Shown: positions 60,025 to 64,000 of the stretch, piece by piece
Layout of the letters: the number at the start of each line of letters is the position of its first letter
Position numbering within the stretch: the stretch's first letter is position 1
DNA from: Alphaproteobacteria bacterium SO-S41
Lineage (GTDB): Bacteria; Pseudomonadota; Alphaproteobacteria; Micropepsales; Micropepsaceae
Assembly (NCBI GenBank): GCA_019670725.1
Contig: AP024629.1
Location: 3,100,001 to 3,164,000, forward strand
Length of the DNA stretch: 64,000 nucleotides
Direction: 5' to 3'
Translations under genes and position numbers: made by a program
Notes under the pieces: model-generated
What the model was told of the DNA's origin: nothing
The model's database searches: none
Seen by the model: the letters and a program-made list of their open reading frames with translations, nothing else

Positions 60025-60194
60025 TTAGGCCCCCGATCGAGCCGAGGCGGGGAATGCGACCCTCGGCGCTGCCTTCAGACCCCGCTTAAGGGCGAATAAG
60101 GGCTCTAAGGGCGGGGTGAACGCCATTTCAGGCCCCGTTGCAGCCGGACGGGGGGCAAAAGCGGCGTGCGGGCAAAAATCCGGAGCGGGGTCCA

Positions 60195-61739
60195 TCAGGC
60201 ATTTTCGGCGTCGCTTAGAGCGTCCCCGGCAAGGCCTCCGGCCCGTGCCTGGAACCCGGCGCGGGCAAGCGCCTCGGTAAGCGCCGTCACGTCCATGGTC
60301 GGGACCAGGGCGAGCACATTGGCGACGAAGGCGTCATAGCCGTCCGCGCCGGCCGCCGCGGCGTCGAGCTGGCTGGCGATCGGCGCGACCAGCTGCTCCC
60401 ATTCCGACAGCATCGTCGCCGCGCCCTCGTCGATGGCATCGGCATCGACATGCGCCTCGGCGAAGGCTTCGACGGCTGGGCGGCGCAGCGGGACGACCTT
60501 TCCGTCAGGCGCCAGCGGCTGAGGCGTACCGGGCTGGCCTACAAGCGCGGGCGGCGTCTCGGGCGGCGGTTTGCGCGTCCAGTGCTTGCCGTAGGTCTCC
60601 TGGATGTACTCGTCGTCAGGCTCGAAGCCCATGTCCATCAGTTTCTTGTCGCGCTCCACGACCTTGTCGAGATCTTCGGCCTCCTCAAAGTCGCGGTAGA
60701 CGCGCGGTACCGCCGCACCAGGGAAATTCCACTCGGTCAGCCAGCGGGCGGGACCTTCGTTGAACGCCTCGCAGACGAGATCGGCATCGGACTTCGCGAC
60801 CTCCTGCCGGACATCGAAATGCACCTGTCCCTGGGCGCGGCTCGATCCGTCATCCGTCGTCATGGTCTGCGACAGGATGATCTTCGAGATGCTCGCTTCC
60901 TGCTGATCGATGAAGCGCGCCTGGTCGGCGCCGCTCTTGGCGGCCTCGACCAGTTCGGCGGTCATGCCCTCGGGCAGCGCGATCGCCGCCGACTCCTGGA
61001 ACGCCCGCAGCGCCTGCAGCAGTTTCCGGATCTCGGCGTCGCCGACATTGCGCGGATAGGTGCCCTTGACCGTGGGCGCGCCGAAGCGCTCCAGAAACTT
61101 CGCCCAGAACTTCGTCCCGTTGCGCGCGAAGAACACCGGCCAGTACAGCCAATAGCCGAGGCCGCGGCCGTAAGGATCGTCATCGTGCTCGGCGCCGGCA
61201 GTGAAGGTCCAGAACTTCCGGTCCGGCAGCAGCTCGCCCTGCGGGCTGGTCTTGGTAATCAGCCGCAGCTGCAGATCCTTGCCCCACGCGAAGCGACGGG
61301 CGCGGCGCACCTTGATCTTGTCGATCGCGTAGAGGCCGTCGTCGCCGACCTTCCACAGGATCTCGCCGACCGCGAAGCCGTAGAAGACGCCGTAGAGCAT
61401 CTTGACGGTCGCCCGGTCGAAGCCGATGGCCTTCAGCTGCGCCTCCAGATGCTCGGCCGCCAGCTTGTCGATCGGCGCGTCGCCGCCGGCATCGACTTTC
61501 CACTCGCGACTGACGACGGCGAGCTGGCGCTGCTGGAAGCATGACTTCACCTGCGGATCCCGCATCACCTCTTCATAGAGCTTCAGATCGCCGCCGCGCG
61601 CCGCGAGCAGTGGATCCTCGGGCTTCAGGGTTTCGAGCGCGCTGACATAGGCCGCGCCGATATCGGACGCGGTGTTGCCGGCGGTGACTTCGCCCAGCTT
61701 GGGCGGAGGGGTTTTCGCTTTGGGGGTGCGCGGTGCCAT
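60195..61739 (-). CDS. DUF935 portal protein (Mu gp29-like)
   Basis: The 514-residue portal shows DPQVKSCFQQRQLAVVSREWKVDAG, GFAVGEILW, and FLERFGAPTVKGTYPRN, the normal DUF935 blocks, with SKIILSQTMTTDDGSSRAQGQVH in the centre. It forms the dodecameric channel at the capsid vertex. Its start shares a base with the terminase stop. A 170-bp gap follows before gpF. Confidence 0.93.
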   Translation of the reverse strand: MAPRTPKAKTPPPKLGEVTAGNTASDIGAAYVSALETLKPEDPLLAARGGDLKLYEEVMRDPQVKSCFQQRQLAVVSREWKVDAGGDAPIDKLAAEHLEAQLKAIGFDRATVKMLYGVFYGFAVGEILWKVGDDGLYAIDKIKVRRARRFAWGKDLQLRLITKTSPQGELLPDRKFWTFTAGAEHDDDPYGRGLGYWLYWPVFFARNGTKFWAKFLERFGAPTVKGTYPRNVGDAEIRKLLQALRAFQESAAIALPEGMTAELVEAAKSGADQARFIDQQEASISKIILSQTMTTDDGSSRAQGQVHFDVRQEVAKSDADLVCEAFNEGPARWLTEWNFPGAAVPRVYRDFEEAEDLDKVVERDKKLMDMGFEPDDEYIQETYGKHWTRKPPPETPPALVGQPGTPQPLAPDGKVVPLRRPAVEAFAEAHVDADAIDEGAATMLSEWEQLVAPIASQLDAAAAGADGYDAFVANVLALVPTMDVTALTEALARAGFQARAGGLAGDALSDAENA

Positions 61740-63379
61740 CAGTAACCCGTCATGTCGCCCAGCTCGGCAGCGACGATGCCGAAGCCGACATTCTCATTGA
61801 TCGTTCGCGCGTCGCCGCTGAACGCCGTGCCCGCGTCGCGGTCGACGGCGGCGAAGTCGATGAGGATCAGACCCTCCTCGATCGCCAGGATGGCGAGGGC
61901 ATAGGCCCAGAAGCGGTCGCCGTGGCCGCGGTTCGGGCTGGGCGCGCCGTCATCGCCCTTCTTCGCGACCGGCTCGTCGGCGGCGAAGATCGGCGCGCCC
62001 ATGCCTTTGCCGCTCTGCTTGATCGATCGGAGGTCTGCGCGAACAGCGGGATCGTCGGGGATCCAGATCGTACGGTCCTCGAAACGCTTCTTCAAAAGCG
62101 TAGCGAGCGTCAGCTTGACGGCCGAGCTGAACATCACGCCCTGGACGGCATAGACACCGTTGCGCTCCTGCGCTGCTTCCACGACGGCCATGCCAAGGCC
62201 GGTCTGATCGACGCGCGCCGTGCCCTTGTATCTGCGCATCGCTGCATCGAACCGCTTGGCCTGGTCGGCGAAGGTGATGTCCTGCATCTCGATCTGCTCA
62301 CGCAGGACGGCGACGGAGCCGATCTGTTCGAACGGCGCGATAACCGAAAGGTGCGCCCGACGCGCCACGTCCCAACCGATGCCGCAGGCCTTGCCGGTGT
62401 AGAGGTCGGGCTTGCCGGCCTCGGCGCGCGTCGCTTCCATGATCAGCTCGGCGGGGATGAAGGCGCCCTTGCCGGCCGAAGGAATGCAGTCCAGCTCCTC
62501 GTCGCCGCGGCCGACATAGATGCCGCGGATCTTCGCCTCCCAGGCGATCTTGCCCTCTGGCGAACTCGGCTTCCCCTGGACGAGCATGACGCGCTCGTAG
62601 AGCCCGTCGTTCAACGCATCGGCGAAGGTGATACGCAGCCACTTGCCGGCCTGCTCGCCGGTCTTGACGCTTTCGACCAGCAGGTTGAACGGATTGTCCG
62701 CCCCGTTGTGGGTCGAGACGATGATGATCTTGGAGCCCCAGATCGTCAGCGCGAGCGCGGCGGTGATCAACGCTTCGAGGTTATCCACGAAGGCCGCCTC
62801 GTCCAGGATGACCTTGCCCTGTTTGCCACGCAGCGATCGCGGTGCTGAAGAGAGGGCCACGATGGACTTGCCGGAGGCGAAGGAGATCCGGAACGCCTTG
62901 ATCTGCCGCGTCTCGCCGTCCGGCGTCTGATCGTCGAACAGGAATTCGCCGGTCGCGGCCGAGATGCTCATGAAGGCCTTCGCCCACATGGCGCACGCGC
63001 TGATGAATTCGCGCGTCATCTCCTGGCTGTACGAAATGTAGAGGACGTCGTCGCCGCCTTCGGACTTCGGCGCGGCAGCAGTCAGGACGGCGTCGGCGGC
63101 GAGCGCCCAGGTTAGGCCAATGCGCCGGCTCTTCTCGATGACGAGCAGCTCGTGCTCGGGGATCAGAGCCAGCGCCGCTTGCTGGTAGCCGAGCAGCAGG
63201 TTGCCCCGCGGGAGGCCGGCGATGGCGTCATAGCTCCGCTCGACGTTCGCGACGATCGCTTGGTCGGTCAGCGGCTGTTGCGCAATGGCGTCGAGCGCCG
63301 GATCGGCCGCGATAAGCGAGGCGGCAGCAACCATGGTCGCGGCCTTGGCGCGGGAGCGGCGTTTGCGAGGTTCGTTCAC
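61739..63379 (-). CDS. Terminase large subunit (Mu gp28-like)
   Basis: The 546-residue motor protein packages DNA. The Walker A-like segment is EKSRRIGLTW (82-91), the Walker B is VILDEAAFVDN near 190, and the C-terminal nuclease region contains CGIGWDVARRAHLSVIA and GTARVDQTGLGMAVVE. It overlaps the DUF3486 gene by 4 bp and the portal by 1. Confidence 0.94.
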   Translation of the reverse strand: MNEPRKRRSRAKAATMVAAASLIAADPALDAIAQQPLTDQAIVANVERSYDAIAGLPRGNLLLGYQQAALALIPEHELLVIEKSRRIGLTWALAADAVLTAAAPKSEGGDDVLYISYSQEMTREFISACAMWAKAFMSISAATGEFLFDDQTPDGETRQIKAFRISFASGKSIVALSSAPRSLRGKQGKVILDEAAFVDNLEALITAALALTIWGSKIIIVSTHNGADNPFNLLVESVKTGEQAGKWLRITFADALNDGLYERVMLVQGKPSSPEGKIAWEAKIRGIYVGRGDEELDCIPSAGKGAFIPAELIMEATRAEAGKPDLYTGKACGIGWDVARRAHLSVIAPFEQIGSVAVLREQIEMQDITFADQAKRFDAAMRRYKGTARVDQTGLGMAVVEAAQERNGVYAVQGVMFSSAVKLTLATLLKKRFEDRTIWIPDDPAVRADLRSIKQSGKGMGAPIFAADEPVAKKGDDGAPSPNRGHGDRFWAYALAILAIEEGLILIDFAAVDRDAGTAFSGDARTINENVGFGIVAAELGDMTGY

Positions 63380-63945
63380 GGCGCCACGCCCAATACCGCG
63401 GTCCTGATCGCTTCCACGGTCTGTTTGGAGACGCCTTTGCCAACCGCAGCCACGGCTGCCTCGGCAGCTTTGCCGGCAGTCTCTCTGGCCGCGGCTTGCG
63501 CCGCCTGCAGCTTCGCCGCGTTGATGCGCCGGTCCACGTCGAGCTTCTGCGCCGATGCCGCCGCCTGCAGGGCCTTGGCGATCTTGCCCATGTCGCCCGG
63601 CGAAACGTCGGCGTCCGGATCGGTGATCAGCTTCATCATGCCCCGATGGAGGATCACCTGGGCCATCTCGGTCAGCTGCGCATTGGTCGAGCCGTCACCG
63701 TCATCCGGGCCGAGCTGCATGCTGATCGCGTTCGCCATCTCTCGCGACTGGCGGATATTCGCGATGACCTCTTCCTGGCTGAGCACGTAGCGGGCGACAC
63801 CGCTGCGCGAGATATCGTCGTGACCGTTCGCGGCCAGGAACGCCTGCAGCTGATCGATGGATTTGCGGCCATCCGCAATCTGTGCGTCCAGCTCGGCGCG
63901 CAGCTCGGCCGGCACTTCGATCTGGATGCGGTTTTTGCGGCCCAT
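63376..63945 (-). CDS. DUF3486-family protein (Mu gp27-like, small terminase)
   Basis: The 189-residue protein has AELRAELDAQIADGRKSIDQLQAFLAANG and DISRSGVARYVLSQEEV, matching DUF3486 (Mu gp27), which probably serves as the DNA-recognising small terminase. It is followed by a long Ala-rich helix. It overlaps the large subunit gene by 4 bp. Confidence 0.92.
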   Translation of the reverse strand: MGRKNRIQIEVPAELRAELDAQIADGRKSIDQLQAFLAANGHDDISRSGVARYVLSQEEVIANIRQSREMANAISMQLGPDDGDGSTNAQLTEMAQVILHRGMMKLITDPDADVSPGDMGKIAKALQAAASAQKLDVDRRINAAKLQAAQAAARETAGKAAEAAVAAVGKGVSKQTVEAIRTAVLGVAP

Positions 63946-63949
63946 TGCG

Positions 63950-64000
63950 TCAAGCGCCCGGCCGCTGAACGTCCGGATGTCGTGCGCGGCCGGCGGCGAC
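63950..64000 (-). CDS. 3' end of the next upstream phage gene
   Basis: An open frame from the window edge ends with TGA at 63950-63952, 5 bp before the DUF3486 start. Only 16 codons are visible, with no identifiable motif; it is inferred from the close packing of the late genes. Confidence 0.3.
   Translation of the reverse strand, partial: VAAGRARHPDVQRPGA

Larger units (their letters stand above)
38350..64000. mobile_element. Mu-like transposable prophage with siphovirus tail (right part)
   Basis: From the window end leftwards the late genes follow the Mu/B3/RcapMu order: DUF3486, terminase, DUF935 portal, gpF, protease, cement, capsid, connectors, tail tube, chaperones, tape measure, tip proteins, then com and a DNA methyltransferase near the right end, as com-mom in Mu. 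No sheath genes are present, so the tail is non-contractile. Repressor, transposase and lysis genes should lie beyond 64000. Confidence 0.9.

Noticed and set aside
1-64000. tRNA, rRNA or CRISPR features
   Set aside because: No cloverleaf with a TTC-loop motif, rRNA signature or regularly spaced repeat array was seen on reading the window; this was done by eye, without a covariance search.

Overview
The window is high-GC DNA of an alphaproteobacterium. The evidence is the split cycHJKL-type cytochrome c maturation genes followed by degP and a two-component pair, and a gene transfer agent (GTA) cluster of the Rhodobacter capsulatus type; genus and family cannot be decided from the sequence alone. 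No rRNA, tRNA or CRISPR array was found.

Region 1 (1-24320) is ordinary chromosome. It holds ccmI, ccmE, ccmF and ccmH (haem delivery to apocytochrome c in the periplasm), degP, and a response regulator/histidine kinase pair. The ccm operon is interrupted by about 5 kb of opposite-strand genes for a lipoprotein, a DUF4139 protein and two exported alpha/beta hydrolases. Next come a CoA-transferase, a polytopic membrane protein, an unrecognised 480-residue protein, a PhoP/PhoQ-like pair with PepSY-type periplasmic partners, and a paired acyl-CoA dehydrogenase.

Region 2 (24398-38267, minus strand) is a GTA structural cluster running from g3.5 (adaptor-like small protein) through g4 protease, g5 capsid, g6, g8, g9, g10, g10.1, g11 and g12-g15, then a DUF2793 tail fibre, an endolysin and a holin-like gene. 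A g7 counterpart is not visible. Two genes foreign to the canonical order sit inside the cluster, and dispersed palindromic repeats lie in several of its gaps. The portal, terminase and g1 genes are not in the window.

Region 3 (about 38350-64000, continuing past the end) is the right part of a Mu-like transposable prophage with a siphovirus-type tail. Minus-strand late genes follow Mu/B3 order: DUF3486 small terminase-like protein, terminase, DUF935 portal, gpF head protein, protease, capsid cement, major capsid, connectors, tail tube, tail chaperones with a -1 frameshift signal, tape measure and tail-tip proteins. A Com zinc-finger gene and a C5 cytosine methyltransferase lie near the right end. 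The end itself is marked by two tandem 22-bp repeats. Four plus-strand cargo genes (a trypsin-like protease, a conserved unknown, and a small ORF followed by a possible nuclease-family protein) interrupt the late region. The most likely history is that this phage transposed into the GTA cluster next to g3.5, separating the structural genes from g1-g3.
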